Assembly: GCF_963678635.1 (NCBI RefSeq)
Contig: NC_087065.1
Location: 49,672,952 to 49,736,951 of the forward strand
Direction of reading: 5' to 3'
DNA: 64,000 nt
Source: Symsagittifera roscoffensis
Taxonomy: Eukaryota > Xenacoelomorpha > Acoela > Convolutidae
In this document: in pieces, positions 1 to 11,699 of the stretch
How the letters are laid out: each line of letters begins with the position of its first letter
Position numbering within the stretch: the first letter of the stretch is position 1
Position numbers and translations under genes: made by a program
Notes under the pieces: model-generated
What the model was told of the DNA's origin: nothing
The model's database searches: none
Seen by the model: only the letters and a program-made list of their open reading frames with translations

Positions 1-752
1 CTTTTTAAAAATGGACTTACCACTTCTTCAGTTCAAGTGAAGTATGATTTCATTATCTGTTGCAAGCTCAGCAAATTTGGCACAAAGTGTACTGAAAGTG
101 ATCTATCTAAAAAAGGGAAAGTGTGATTCAAATTAGCCTTCATTTCTTATAATCCGAAATGAAATCAGGCTTGTTAATTTCCTACCCGGAAGCAAAAACT
201 TGATATTATATGCTCTCAATCAGTATTACAACCTTTCTTTTGCCTAAAAAGTGCGAGCTATCAACAAAGAAATTTCACTTGATTCAATTGGACTAATCTG
301 AAGTTTCTCACAAGTAAGTTTTCTCAGCTCCTCTTAAATAAATCATTTTTTTTTTCAAAAAAAAAGAAGAATTTGTGTGCATAGAGCGAGGATAGATTTA
401 GCAAATTTAGCAAATTTTGATAATCTGAAAAAATTTCAAAAAAAAAATCGAATTTATTAAATTGCCAATTTTCTCACTTCCTAGATCCTCCCTTCTGGTT
501 TTGCGTGTGGAATGTCTAAAGTTTTGCATGTTCTTCGAATTTGCTCTGTTCTGAAACAATTATCAAATTTCAAAAAACTTCTAATTTTCTCCTGGTTGTT
601 TTGTTATCAAACGCACAATTTTTTGTCCCGTCACCCCCTTAGAGTCTAATACAGTTATTCAACAAAAAATTTCCAAGATTTTTTCACAAGATAATTTCTC
701 ACATATAGTATCTAGTGAGGTAATGAAGCCCTTTAAATGTCATGATAAACAA
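1..752. other. AT-rich DNA with no recognised gene
   Basis: I see no exon-like reading frame, protein motif or clear element here. The stretch has many A and T runs and leads into the tandem array that starts at 753. The missing upstream exons of the protein kinase C gene were looked for here by eye and not found. Confidence 0.5.
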
Positions 753-3700
753 GACTGCTCGTATCAGGGCGAAGCCCTGAATGTTCCGACTGCATTTTAA
801 GGTTTATGGAGCAGTGGTAACATAAAAAAATTAAATGTAATAAAATGAAATTAAAAAAAAATTAAAATTTGAATTGTTTTTATGAAATCATCACCCCACA
901 CGACAAATAGAGTACAAAAGAATAGATTTCGCTATTGTAACAAATCAATTATGGCAAATACGCGTCTTTCAAAAAAATTTGGAACGATTTCTAAGACGGA
1001 TTAAATCTCCGCTTACGCGTTAATAGCGCGAAACTTATCGCGCGTTAATTGTCCCAAATTGACCCAAATGGCAATTTTTAAAAAAAAACCCCATAACTTT
1101 ACAAAAAAAGATCACAGGTAAAATATTTTTTCAAATTTAAGCTCAAGACAACAATACCTTTTGAATGATATAAAAAAATTCCGTCAAAAATGGCTAGTTA
1201 AAAAGTCAAAATTTGTCTGAAGAAAAAAAACCCACCCGAGCACAAATATTCCGTTACTTTTGTATCGAAAGTCGGAACAACAAGGTGGCTTTGAACGCAG
1301 CAATTGCACGTAATGTATGTGATGCAACAATTAAGTTTAAATAACGAAAAGAAAAAGTTTTGACCAAACTTTTTGAATTTTTCTTAAAGTCATCCTCTCC
1401 ACGTGCATTGCAAGTAACAAACCGGGACCATAATTTTTGATCATGAGATTTCAATTTATGGAAAAAATGCGCATAAAAAACAATTCTATAAATTCTGCAA
1501 AAAAGCATGAATATTAATTCTTCAAAAATTGTGTTGTACGACCCGGGCCAAAGTACACTATTTATTGTGTGACCGTATCGACCCAAAAACGGGTATCTCG
1601 AATCAGGTGGTTATGTAGCAATTTTACGCGAGTTAAGTTTTTTACGCAATGAAAATAATTTGTGACTTAATACAACGAAAAATTGTACACTCAAAGATTA
1701 TTCTGCGCTAACTAGCGCGAAGCCAAAAAATAAGCACCAGTTGAATGGTGACTTATGCTTTTAATATAATTAAAGTTAAAGTACAACGACTGCTCGTATC
1801 ACGGCGAAGCCCTGAATGTTCCGACGGCCTTTTAAGGTTTATGGAGCAGTGGTAACATAAAAAAATTAAATGTAATAAAATGAAATTAAAAAAAAATTAA
1901 AATTTGAATTGTTTTTTATGAAATCATCACCCCACACGACAAATAAAGTACAAAAGAATAGATTTCGCTATTGTAACAAATCAATTATGGCAAATACGCG
2001 TCTTTCAAAAAAATTTGGAACGATTTCTAAGACGGATTAAATCTCCGCTTACGCGTTAATAGCGCGAAACTTATCGCGCGTTAATTGTCCCAAATTGACC
2101 CAAATGGCAATTTTAAAAAATCCCCCCACAACTTTACAAAAAAAAATCACAGGTAAAATATTTTTTCAAATTTAAGCTCAAGACAACAATACCTTTTGAA
2201 TGATATAAAAAAATTCCGTCAAAAATGGCTAGTTAAAAAGTCAAAATTTGTCTGAAGAAAAAAAACCCACCCGAGCACAAATATTCCGTTACTTTTGTAT
2301 CGAAAGTCGGAACAACAAGGTGGCTTTGAACGCAGCAATTGCACGTAATGTATGTGATGCAACAATTAAGTTTAAATAACGAAAAGAAAAAGTTTTGACC
2401 AAACTTTTTGAAATTTTCTTAAAGTCATCCTCTCCACGTGCATTGCAAGTAACAAACCGGGACCATAATTTTTGATCATGAGATTTCAATTTATGGAAAA
2501 AATGCACATAAAAAACAATTCTATAAATTCTGCAAAAAAGCATGACTATTAATTCTTCAAAAATAGTGTTGTACGACCCGGGCCAAAGTACACTATTTAT
2601 TGTGTGACCGTATCGACCCAAAAACGGGTATCTCGAATCAGGTGGTTATGTAGCAATTTTACGCGACTTAAGTTTTTTACGCAATGAAAATAATTTGTGA
2701 CTTAATACAACGAAAAATTGTACACTCAAAGATTATTCTGCGCTAACTAGCGCGAAGCCAAAAAATAAGCACCAGTTGAATGGTGACTTATGCTTTTAAT
2801 ATAATTAAAGTTAAAGTACAACAAGACTGCTCGTATCACGGCGAAGCCCTGAATGTTCCGACGGCCTTTTAAGGTTTATGGAGCAGTGGTAACATAAAAA
2901 AATTAAATGTAATAAAATGAAATTAAAAAAAAATTAAAATTTGAATTGTTTTTTATGAAATCATCACCCCACACGACAAATAAAGTACAAAAGAATAGAT
3001 TTCGCTATTGTAACAAATCAATTATGGCAAATACGCGTCTTTCAAAAAAATTTGGAACGATTTCTAAGACGGATTAAATCTCCGCTTACGCGTTAATAGC
3101 GCGAAACTTATCGCGCGTTAATTGTCCCAAATTGACCCAAATGGCAATTTTAAAAAATCCCCCCATAACTTTACAAAAAAAATCACAGGTAAAATATTTT
3201 TTCAAATTTAAGCTCAAGACAACAATACCTTTTGAATGATATAAAAAAATTCTGTCAAAAATGGCTAGTTAAAAAGTCAAAATTTGTCTGAAGAAAAAAA
3301 AAACCCACCCGAGCACAAATATTCCGTTACTTTTGTATCGAAAGTCGGAACAACAAGGTGGCTTTGAACGCAGCAATTGCACGTAATGTATGTGATGCAA
3401 CAATTAAGTTTAAATAACGAAAAGAAAAAGTTTTGACCAAACTTTTTGAAATTTTCTTAAAGTCATCCTCTCCACGTGCATTGCAAGTAACAAACCGGGA
3501 CCATAATTTTTGATCATGAGATTTCAATTTATGGAAAAAATGCGCATAAAAAACAATTCTATAAATTCTGCAAAAAAGCATGACTATTAATTCTTCAAAA
3601 ATAGTGTTGTACGACCCGGGCCAAAGTACACTATTTATTGTGTGACCGTATCGACCCAAAAACGGGTATCTCGAATCAGGTGGTTATGTAGCAATTTTAC

Positions 3701-4396
3701 GCGACTTAAGTTTTTTTACGCAATGAAAATAATTTGTGACTTAATACAACGAAAAATTGTACACTCAAAGATTATTCTGCGCTAACTAGCGCGAAGCCAA
3801 AAAATAAGCACCAGTTGAATGGTGACTTATGCTTTTAATATAATTAAAGTTAAAGTACAACAAGACTGATCGTATCAGGGCGAAGCCCTGAATGTTCCGA
3901 CGGCCTTGTAAGGTTTATGGAGCAGTAATAACATAAAAAAATTAAATGAAATAAAATGAAATGAAAATTTTTTTTCTAAAATTTGAAAATTTTTCTATGA
4001 AAATCATCACCCCACACGCCATATAAAATATAAAACAATAGATTTCGCTCCTTGTAACAAATCGATTATTGCAAATAAGCTTCTTTCAACCATTTCGGAA
4101 CGATTTCTAAGACGGATTAAATCTCCGCTTACGCGTAAAAGCGCGAAATATATCGCGCGTTAATTGTCCCAAATTGGTCAAAATGGCAATCTTTAAACCC
4201 TCATAACCTTACAAAAATGATCACAGGTGAAATATTTTTCCAAATTTAAGCTCAGGACAACAATAGCTTTCGAATGATATAAAAAATTTCCGTCAAAAAT
4301 GGCTAGTTAAAAAGTCGAAATTTGTCTGAAGAAAAAAAAACCCACCCCGAGCACAAATATTCCGCTACTTTCGTATCGAAAGTCGGAACAAAAACA
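753..4396 (+). repeat. Tandem array of a ~1.04 kb unit, about 3.5 copies
   Basis: The same landmark (GACTGCTCGTATCA, then GCGAAGCCCTGAATG) recurs at 753, 1788, 2825 and 3864, giving periods of 1035, 1037 and 1039 bases. Copies 1-3 differ by only a few substitutions and small indels. Copy 4 is clearly more diverged and breaks off at about 4396, roughly half way through the unit. Each unit holds a GC-rich palindromic patch around TTACGCG..GCGCGAAA..CGCGCGTTAA and a 110-codon open frame on the - strand. That frame resembles no protein I know and is probably fortuitous. Diverged relatives lie at about 21935-22440 and 29070-29240, so the unit derives from a dispersed element. Confidence 0.9.
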
Positions 4397-4476
4397 GCTG
4401 ATTCTATGTATGTCCAACTTCAGGGCAGTTATCGACCAGAACAAAATTGTAAAAATTTATGTTTCTTTCAGTAAAA

Positions 4477-4676
4477 NNNNNNNNNNNNNNNNNNNNNNNN
4501 NNNNNNNNNNNNNNNNNNNNNNNNNNNNNNNNNNNNNNNNNNNNNNNNNNNNNNNNNNNNNNNNNNNNNNNNNNNNNNNNNNNNNNNNNNNNNNNNNNNN
4601 NNNNNNNNNNNNNNNNNNNNNNNNNNNNNNNNNNNNNNNNNNNNNNNNNNNNNNNNNNNNNNNNNNNNNNNNNNNN
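4477..4676. other. Assembly gap of 200 N
   Basis: Exactly 200 N bases follow the decayed fourth copy of the tandem array. The same length recurs at 61523-61722, so this is a placeholder of unknown true size. Translations running through it are meaningless. Confidence 0.98.
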
Positions 4677-5930
4677 AAATCGCATTTGATTATTTTCCTC
4701 TGATTTTAAGAAAATTTCTGTTAATTTTGACTTCGATTTTGTGAGAAAAGCATTTATTCAATAGGAACGCTTAGCGATTTTGATTGGTTGAAATTTTTCA
4801 AGCGTTGGGTCTCTCAAGCATGAGAACCCTCCCCTGAAAATGTACCTATATTCTCTCATCGCGATACGGTAATTCGCCAGAACTCATCTGATCTAGATGC
4901 GGCAGGCCCGAAAAGTTTACTACGGAAAAACTGTCCCGAATCGTCCCAGAAAAATGTTTTTTTTTTTACAGAAAAACTTCTGATTCACCCATGTAACTTA
5001 ATTACAAATTTTCGTAAACTCATTTAACAAATTCAGTCGTTGCAAAAAATTTCTGTTCGCATAGCATTATTGTTGCTGCGGTCAATTTGAAGGCCACTAA
5101 TTGCTCTTCGGTTCGAAATAAACGGTCCACAATCTAAAAATTTTTTTTCAACAACTCGGCCTGAACCCGGCCCTGAACCGAATTTGCACCGGTCCGAAAT
5201 AGTGGCAGTTTTAGGATATTTTAGAGAGGGGCGGGTCTTTTTACTTATTCCGCTTAATTTTCTTAATTTTGCAATTTTGTAATATTCAATGTATAAATGC
5301 AGAGAACAAAACAATTATTGCACTGATTCGTTTAGTTAATACAAACCCGGTCAATTAATTTTTTAGCCAATTTCTAGCATAACCGAATTTTGAGCAGAGT
5401 GGCATTTTTTCCTGTAGCTATTTTCCTGTGTTTTTTTCTGGTCTGGGTAAATCTCAGGAGGTTTTTTGAAACAAACTTGAATAGTTTTCCAAATAACTAA
5501 AAAATTTTTTACTAATTCTGCTCATTTATAAGTCGACTTAAAATTGTGAACAAAGATTTTTGGAAGGATGCTGAAAATTGATTGGCTAATTCTAGTCAAT
5601 CAAATTGAAGCAAAATAGTTTCCTTTAAAGATGTTGAAGAATTGATTTTTGGGCGGAATAAGTAAAAAGACCCGAGGGGGCTTACTCTCTTGAAAAAAGA
5701 CCGAGAAAAGAGTAAATTGTAAACCGAATTTCAAACTTTGATTTTTAAAAGTAAAGATTTTGAACTAAGTGAGCATCCTCCGCCCCCCAAATTTTATGGG
5801 CGCGAGGCTGTAACTTGCTTCTGAGTTCGAATTTTGAGCCAATCAGAATAGAGCAAACTACGCGCAGCGCTGATAAAAATAATTTAAAAATGAACGCTGG
5901 GATAGAGGATATTAACTTGGTCTATTTAGG
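4677..5930. other. Non-coding AT-rich stretch with decayed repeats
   Basis: No gene is visible. The pieces at about 5630-5690 (containing GGGCGGAATAAGTA) and 5760-5950 (CCAATCAGA and AGCGCTGATAAAA followed by TTAACTTGGTC) resemble motifs that recur at 7640, 11330-11480 and 12230-12340. They are probably remnants of dispersed repeats. Confidence 0.4.
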
Positions 5931-5934
5931 GGGG

Positions 5935-6200
5935 ATTGCATAATTTTACGGGATTCATTTTTGGCTGACCAACATCAAAAAATTTTCTATAGGCGCCTTA
6001 GACGCCAATATAACTAAATTTGAAGAGGGAGCCCGCGCCAAAAAGATCCATTTTTTTTGGTCAACTCTTTTTCAAAAGTGCTCACAACGTCTATTTACGC
6101 CTGTTTTTGCAAATTTTTTTCCTGCGGCGCATAACATTTTTGACGAAATAGGGTCCTTTTAGTATTTTCGGAGGGTTATTTTTTCCTCCCCCCCCCCCCA
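5935..6200. mobile_element. Partial copy of the GGCGCCAATATA element family
   Basis: The segment shares the order of blocks seen in the complete element at 12825-13206: TTTTTGGCTGACC, then AAGGCGCC-TTAG-GCGCCAATATA, then a long homopolymer near CCTCCCCCCC. Both ends are degraded, so no target-site duplication can be assigned. Confidence 0.6.
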
Positions 6201-6445
6201 TATAATGGTTCAGGGCAAAATGGTTCAGGGCTGTTCAAAAATCAATTGCAACACTAACAATCAATTGATTCTGTAACAATCAATCAATCATTGCAATGAC
6301 ATGAGATTTTACAATCAATCATTGCCCAACTTTACAATCATTGCAATCAATTGCAACTAAAGTATACTATAAAGTAAGTAAGAAATAAAGGCACTGGCAC
6401 TGACGCGCAGATTCTCGACACGAGTTTGTCATCCCAAAATTTGTT

Positions 6446-6844
6446 GGGTCTTATGCACTAAACGGCCCAATTTCATTATTTCTACATCTCTTGAACTGAA
6501 ATTATTGTGGATGAATTTGATTGGCTAATTAGCCAATCTAGTTCCATCGACATTTTCTGCCATTTCAATTGAAATTTCAAGCAGATAAAATTAGTAGCCG
6601 AAATGATAAAGAAAATTGTATTTTGTTTTGTCAAGCCATTTTACTGTATTTTACTTGTCTGGGCAAGGTTTCACAAGTTCCACCTTTTCGGCAATTTCGG
6701 CTAATATTTTTATCTGCTAGAAAAGTTGATCGGAATGCCTGACCGTGTAACTTGAATTTGATTGGCTAAAATTACCCAATCAAATTTGATCGCATAATTT
6801 CCAGCTTACGATGTAGAAAAATTGACTTCGGGCCGTTTTGACCC
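6446..6844. mobile_element. hAT-like non-autonomous element, family 1, copy a
   Basis: The element begins GGGTCTTATGCACTAAACGG and ends CGGGCCGTTTTGACCC, which is the inverted end with a short internal loss. It is flanked by the perfect 8-bp duplication AATTTGTT (6438-6445 and 6845-6852). An 8-bp duplication is the hallmark of hAT-type transposition. There is no coding capacity. It lies inside the 6228-7606 element. Confidence 0.82.
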
Positions 6845-7053
6845 AATTTGTTGTTGATGCACAAAAAGAGCTTCATCTCCAGGTTTGATGGCATAAGGCT
6901 CTGTCGCAAATCACCATGGGCATACTTGGCAGTACTGAAGAACCTCTCCAATATGTTTGAGGTGGGTAGCGTAGCAGAAACTTAGTGCCAGCTGTGCGTG
7001 ATTGCAATGACTGCAGCCTCTACTCTACAATCAATCATTGCAATTAACTATAT

Positions 7054-7520
7054 GGTACTACTTATGATAGTGGTCCCTTGAAAATAACCAGGTCCCATGA
7101 GAATAAGACACCTAGAGCTCTCAAATCGTTTCATAATTATGGTTACGCCTTTCAGAAAGATGTCGCAGTATATTTTCAAACAAATTTCATGTTTTGTTAC
7201 CTCTTAAAACCTCCCCCTCACCAATTAAGGTTGAAAATTTAAAAAAAAACCGCCAATAGTGGGTTTTTATGACAAATAAATCAACCCAATTATATGGTTG
7301 TTAAACCGTAAAATAAAGTAGAGCGAGCAAATTTCAATATATCAACAACAGTGATTACAATTTTTAATCTGAAAAGTTTCTGGTTGAACATATTTTGCAA
7401 GATTTTTGAAATGAATAAATTATACACAAATTAGTTTTCAAAATTATAACATGCGAAATGCATGCGGGACCTGTCTATCATAGTTGCTTTTTCGTGGGAC
7501 CACTCTATCATAGTAGTACC
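7054..7520. mobile_element. hAT-like non-autonomous element, family 2, copy a
   Basis: The terminal inverted repeats read GGTACTACTTATGATAGTGG and, at the other end, CTATCATAGTAGTACC. The perfect 8-bp duplication AACTATAT flanks the element at 7046-7053 and 7521-7528. It is 467 bp long with no coding capacity, and is nested in the 6228-7606 element. Confidence 0.85.
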
Positions 7521-7616
7521 AACTATATTAAAAAATCAATTAATTATTGCCAAAAATCATGCATGATTGCAATCGATTGCAAGCGCAATTGATTTTTGAA
7601 CAGCCGAAATGGTTCA

Positions 7617-8720
7617 AGATGTGGAAATATTTGAAATATTGATTTTTGCGCGGAATAAGTACAGACTCGAAAAAAGCCTATTATTTATGAGTCATTATTT
7701 ATGACAACAAAATATACGTTATCCGAGTTTGAGATGGTAAGAGGGGTAAAGAGGTTTCAGTCAAAAATTGGCGCTGTGCGTGGGTTTCGGGTAAAGCACA
7801 GGTCTTGGGTGCTCCGTGAGAATCAGCTAGTTGCGACTTGGGGGACCTAGAGATCACTCTCTCAAATCAGACACCAGCATGCCAGCTCCGAACCTGTCGG
7901 GGGGAGATCTGTGGGGGAGACCTACGACCTAACCTCGGCTGAATCGGACTAGAGCACCCATTGTATAACATGGGAATCAGAGACTTACTATAAATTAAGA
8001 AATTCAGAACTAAACGGCCATTTTCAAAACACGTATTATCGATCATTTTGAGAGGTAAAAGTGGAGCTATTATTACGCTGTTCGTAGCAATGATTTTTAC
8101 TGTTTTATAGGGGGGTCTTCCTTTTTCTCTAACATTATTAAGCGTTCGCTTGTATTGTGCAAAAGTGAAACTATTACTAATATATTACATTATACAGCAA
8201 CTGTGAATAAATTTTGCACATTAGCATATACAAAACAGATCTACTTTGCATTAATGTGCATACAAATTTGGAGTGTGAAATATATCGAGGCGCTATTTAG
8301 CCGAGAAAAGATTGACTTATCTGCGTCATTATTGTAAAACAAATAAAAGCTAGTGTTTTTATGCGCTGAAATCAAATAACCCGAGAATTTGACTTCGTGA
8401 CAAAAAATATATTACTCCAGCTAAGTATATTCAAATCTATTGCGATTTGCTTTGAAATTGAATACATTCCGTTTATTAACATGCCGAAGCAAAACAAATT
8501 GTGAGTATACTAGATTCGGCTGTTATGACAATCGATTTCGGCCTTATGGTGCAGGATTCAGAGTAAACGTGCTTCTGAGCGAATCAACGTGCTTCTAAGA
8601 GTCAATCATTTGGCATAGCGCTCTTAAACCAGAATGATATCACGAACAGTTATTTTGAAAAAAAATGAAACTTTAACTTTGGTTCAATTATGAGGAAGGT
8701 AAATATTTTGAGATCAATAT
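7617..8720. other. Non-coding stretch, no recognised gene
   Basis: There is a 60-codon open frame at 8155-8337 with no recognisable motif and no splice context. The segment at 7740-7980 is less AT-rich than its surroundings but shows no exon that I can name. Confidence 0.4.
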
Positions 8721-8728
8721 GACTTGTC

Positions 8729-8910
8729 GGTACTACTATGATAGAGTGGTGAGGGAGAGGTTTTAAGAAGTAATAAAACATAAATTTGTTTGAAAATATA
8801 CTGCGACATCTTTCTGAATGGCGAGATCGTAACTATTAAACGATTTGAGAGCTCTATGTGTCTAATTCTCAAGGGACCTGGTTATTTTCAGGGGACCTCA
8901 TAGTAGTACC
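8729..8910. mobile_element. hAT-like non-autonomous element, family 2, copy b
   Basis: The ends GGTACTACTATGATAGAGTGG and CATAGTAGTACC match the element at 7054-7520, but the body is inverted relative to that copy and internally deleted to 182 bp. The flanking octamers GACTTGTC and GATTTGCC match at six of eight positions, consistent with a decayed target duplication. Confidence 0.75.
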
Positions 8911-8971
8911 GATTTGCCTTTTAATCCCCATCTCAAAGTGAACGTATTGGCATCAAAAACTAAAAAAAGAC

Positions 8972-9313
8972 GGGTCTTATGCACTAAACGGCCCAAAATC
9001 AAATTTTCTGTTCAAAGCTGGGATTTTCTGTTCAAAGATTGGGTAATTTTAGCCAATCAAATTCAAGTTAGACGGTCAGGCATCCGATCAACCTTTCCAG
9101 CAGATAAAAATATTAGCCGAAATTTCCGACCAAATGGAACTTTGTAAAATAATCAAATTAATTTTGAGTTACTTGTGAAACCTTGCCCAGACAAGAAAAA
9201 CTTAATAAAATGGCTTAACAAAACAAAAATTCAAATTTTTTTCATCATTTCGGTTAATTTCAGTTCAAGAGATGTAGAAATAATGATTTTGGGCCGTTTT
9301 GTGCATAAGACCC
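8972..9313. mobile_element. hAT-like non-autonomous element, family 1, copy b
   Basis: The ends GGGTCTTATGCACTAAACGG and CGTTTTGTGCATAAGACCC are inverted repeats. The perfect octamer AAAAAGAC flanks the element at 8964-8971 and 9314-9321. It is 342 bp long and shares its ends and parts of its body with 6446-6844. Its right end was copied again at about 10171-10208 by the 895-bp tandem duplication. Confidence 0.85.
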
Positions 9314-11065
9314 AAAAAGACCAAAATTAAACATTCATTTAGCCTAAATTCGTTCAGCCGCAATTAAGTTTTTTTTGATTCAGTGAAAATCTTTGTTTTG
9401 CTTATCAGTAACCGAGGCATGAGGGATAATTTTTTCAACAGTTCTGACTAAAAAAATTGTATTGAATATGGTATACAGTACTGATTTAAATTATAAGGAC
9501 AAAATGAACAAAACTTGAATTTTCAAACACGTTTTTCTCAATTTGGGTTAAGATAAGCCAAAAAGCGAAGAGAACAAAAGTTGCTTAGAATTTCATCAGA
9601 ATTAATACGGTGCAATTTTTTCTCCAAAATTCTCAACCAAAATATTACCCCAAAAATGGGTCATTTCGGCTTTTTTTTAATTAATCAAGAATTACGCTGA
9701 AACTACTCTGTTAACTGATGAGAAATATATATCACAAGAAGCCCCTTACACAGCCCAACAAAATTCTAGAAGGGTTAAATCTACAAAAACCTGTATAAGA
9801 GAAAATATTTTTGCTTGATAGTAAAGAAATGTGACTTTCACTATATAAAACCCAGAATCTTTGCTTAAAAACAAATTTTAAACTTTTTACTCAACTTTTT
9901 GGAGATTTAATTTTTCTAGAACTTTGTTTGGCTGTGTAAGAGGCTTCTTGTGATACATATTTCTCATCAATAAACAAAGTACTTTCAGCGTAATTCTTGA
10001 TTAACTGAAAAAAGCCAAAATGACCCATTTTGGGGTAAATTTTTGGTTGAGAATTTTGGAGAAAAAATTGTACCGTTTTAATTCTGATGAAATTCTAAGC
10101 CACTTTTGTTCTCTTCGCTTTTTGTCTAATCTTAACCCAAATTAAGAAAAACGCGTTTGAAAATTCAAGTAGAAATAATGATTTTGGGCCGTTTTGTGCA
10201 TAAGACCCAAAAAGACCAAAATTAAACATTCATTTAGCCTAAATTCGTTCAGCCGCAATTAAGTTTTTTTTGATTCAGTGAAAATCTTTGTTTTGCTTAT
10301 CAGTAACCGAGGCATGAGGGATAATTTTTTCAACAGTTCTGACTAAAAAAATTGTATTGAATATGGTATACAGTACTGATTTAAATTATAAGGACAAAAT
10401 GAACAAAACTTGAATTTTCAAACACGTTTTTCTCAATTTGGGTTAAGATAAGACAAAAAGCGAAGAGAACAAAAGTTGCTTAGAATTTCATCAGAATTAA
10501 TACGGTGCAATTTTTTCTCCAAAATTCTCAACCAAAATATTACCCCAAAAATGGGTCATTTCGGCTTTTTTTTAATTAATCAAGAATTACGCTGAAACTA
10601 CTCTGTTAACTGATGAGAAATATATATCACAAGAAGCCCCTTACACAGCCCAACAAAATTCTAGAAGGGTTAAATCTACAAAGACCTGTATAAGAGAAAA
10701 TATTTTTGCTTGATAGTAAAGAAATGTGACTTTCACTATATAAAACCCAGAATCTTTGCTTAAAAACAAATTTTAAACTTTTTACTCAACTTTTTGGAGA
10801 TTTAATTTTTCTAGAACTTTGTTTGGCTGTGTAAGAGGCTTCTTGTGATACATATTTCTCATCAATAAACAAAGTACTTTCAGCGTAATTCTTGATTAAC
10901 TGAAAAAAGCCAAAATGACCCATTTTGGGGTAAATTTTTGGTTGAGAATTTTGGAGAAAAAATTGTACCGTTTTAATTCTGATGAAATTCTAAGCCACTT
11001 TTGTTCTCTTCGCTTTTTGTCTAATCTTAACCCAAATTAAGAAAAACGCGTTTGAAAATTCAAGT
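9276..11065. repeat. 895-bp segment in two near-identical tandem copies
   Basis: Positions 9276-10170 and 10171-11065 are almost the same sequence. The unit starts inside the right end of the hAT-like element at 8972-9313 and stops inside the right arm of the mariner-like element. It is therefore a segmental duplication, not a transposition product. The few differences between copies imply a recent event. Confidence 0.9.
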
Positions 11066-11101
11066 TTTGTTCGTTTTTTCCGGGTAATTTAAACAGCACT
11101 G
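10371..11101. mobile_element. Tc1/mariner-like non-autonomous element with long TIRs
   Basis: The left end CAGTACTGATTTAAATTA follows a TA dinucleotide. The right end, read inward, is CAGTGCTGTTTAAATTA and is followed by TA at 11102-11103. The inverted arms are nearly 300 bp each, with a short spacer between them. There is no transposase frame. TA flanks and CAGT ends are typical of Tc1/mariner. A copy lacking its right tip begins at 9476, and the truncation follows from the 895-bp duplication. Confidence 0.78.
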
Positions 11102-11220
11102 TACAAAAGGGGGGCTATTCTCATGCGCGAAGGACTGAATGGGGGCTATTCTCATGCGCGAAGGATTGAACGGGCAAAAAATCTGGTGAGCAAAGGACGA
11201 AAACGAAAATAGCCGAAAGT

Positions 11221-11699
11221 CAATTTTTAAAAGGAAGCAATTGCCATTCAATTAAAATGAATTAAATGAAGCCGTATTTTGCTTCTTTCATAACGAAATC
11301 CTTGAAATGTAAATTTGTTTCAATTCAGCGGGGGGAGGGGGGCGGCAAGTTAACATCAAGCAAGTAAATTTGCTAAGCGCTGCAAGTAAAATGCTCGATT
11401 CTGATTGGCTGAAAATTCTCAACATAGGACCAAGCTAAGGATCTTCTTAACTATTCCCCACCCACCCCCCTGTTTAGAAAGAGGAGGGAGCTTCTTTCAT
11501 AAGATAAGACAAAAAGCGGGTTAAGATTAGACAAAAAGCGAAGAGAACAAAAGTGGCTTAGAATTTCATCAGAATTAAAACGGTGCAAACGGTGCATTTG
11601 ACAAATTTTACATCTCAAGGATTTCGTTATGAAATAAGCAAAATACTGCTTCATTTAATTCATTTTAATTGAATGGCAATTGCTTCCTTTTAAAAATTG
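11221..11699. repeat. Fold-back with ~100-bp arms
   Basis: The block at 11221-11318 is the reverse complement, with few mismatches, of 11601-11699. The loop contains a G-rich/C-rich stretch and a fragment of the mariner-like arm (GCGAAGAGAACAAAAGTGGC, from about 11537). This points to a composite, rearranged structure. Confidence 0.75.

Larger units (their letters stand above)
6228..7606. mobile_element. TIR element of ~1.4 kb with 10-bp target duplication
   Basis: The left end reads GGGCTGTTCAAAAATCAATTG and the right end is its inverted counterpart ending in GATTTTTGAACAGCCG. The element is flanked on both sides by AAATGGTTCA (6218-6227 and 7607-7616). Inside are CAATCATTG-rich runs and two further complete elements (6446-6844 and 7054-7520), which must have inserted later. 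No transposase frame is visible, so it is non-autonomous. The 9-10 bp duplication would fit a Mutator-like superfamily, but the superfamily is uncertain. Confidence 0.7.

Noticed and set aside
1254-3659. A 110-codon - strand frame conserved in three array copies
   Set aside because: Conservation follows from recent tandem duplication. The fourth, older copy does not keep the frame, and there is no recognisable domain.
4404-4703. Open frames spanning the N run
   Set aside because: They are produced by 200 ambiguous bases and have no coding evidence. The same holds for 61468-61800.
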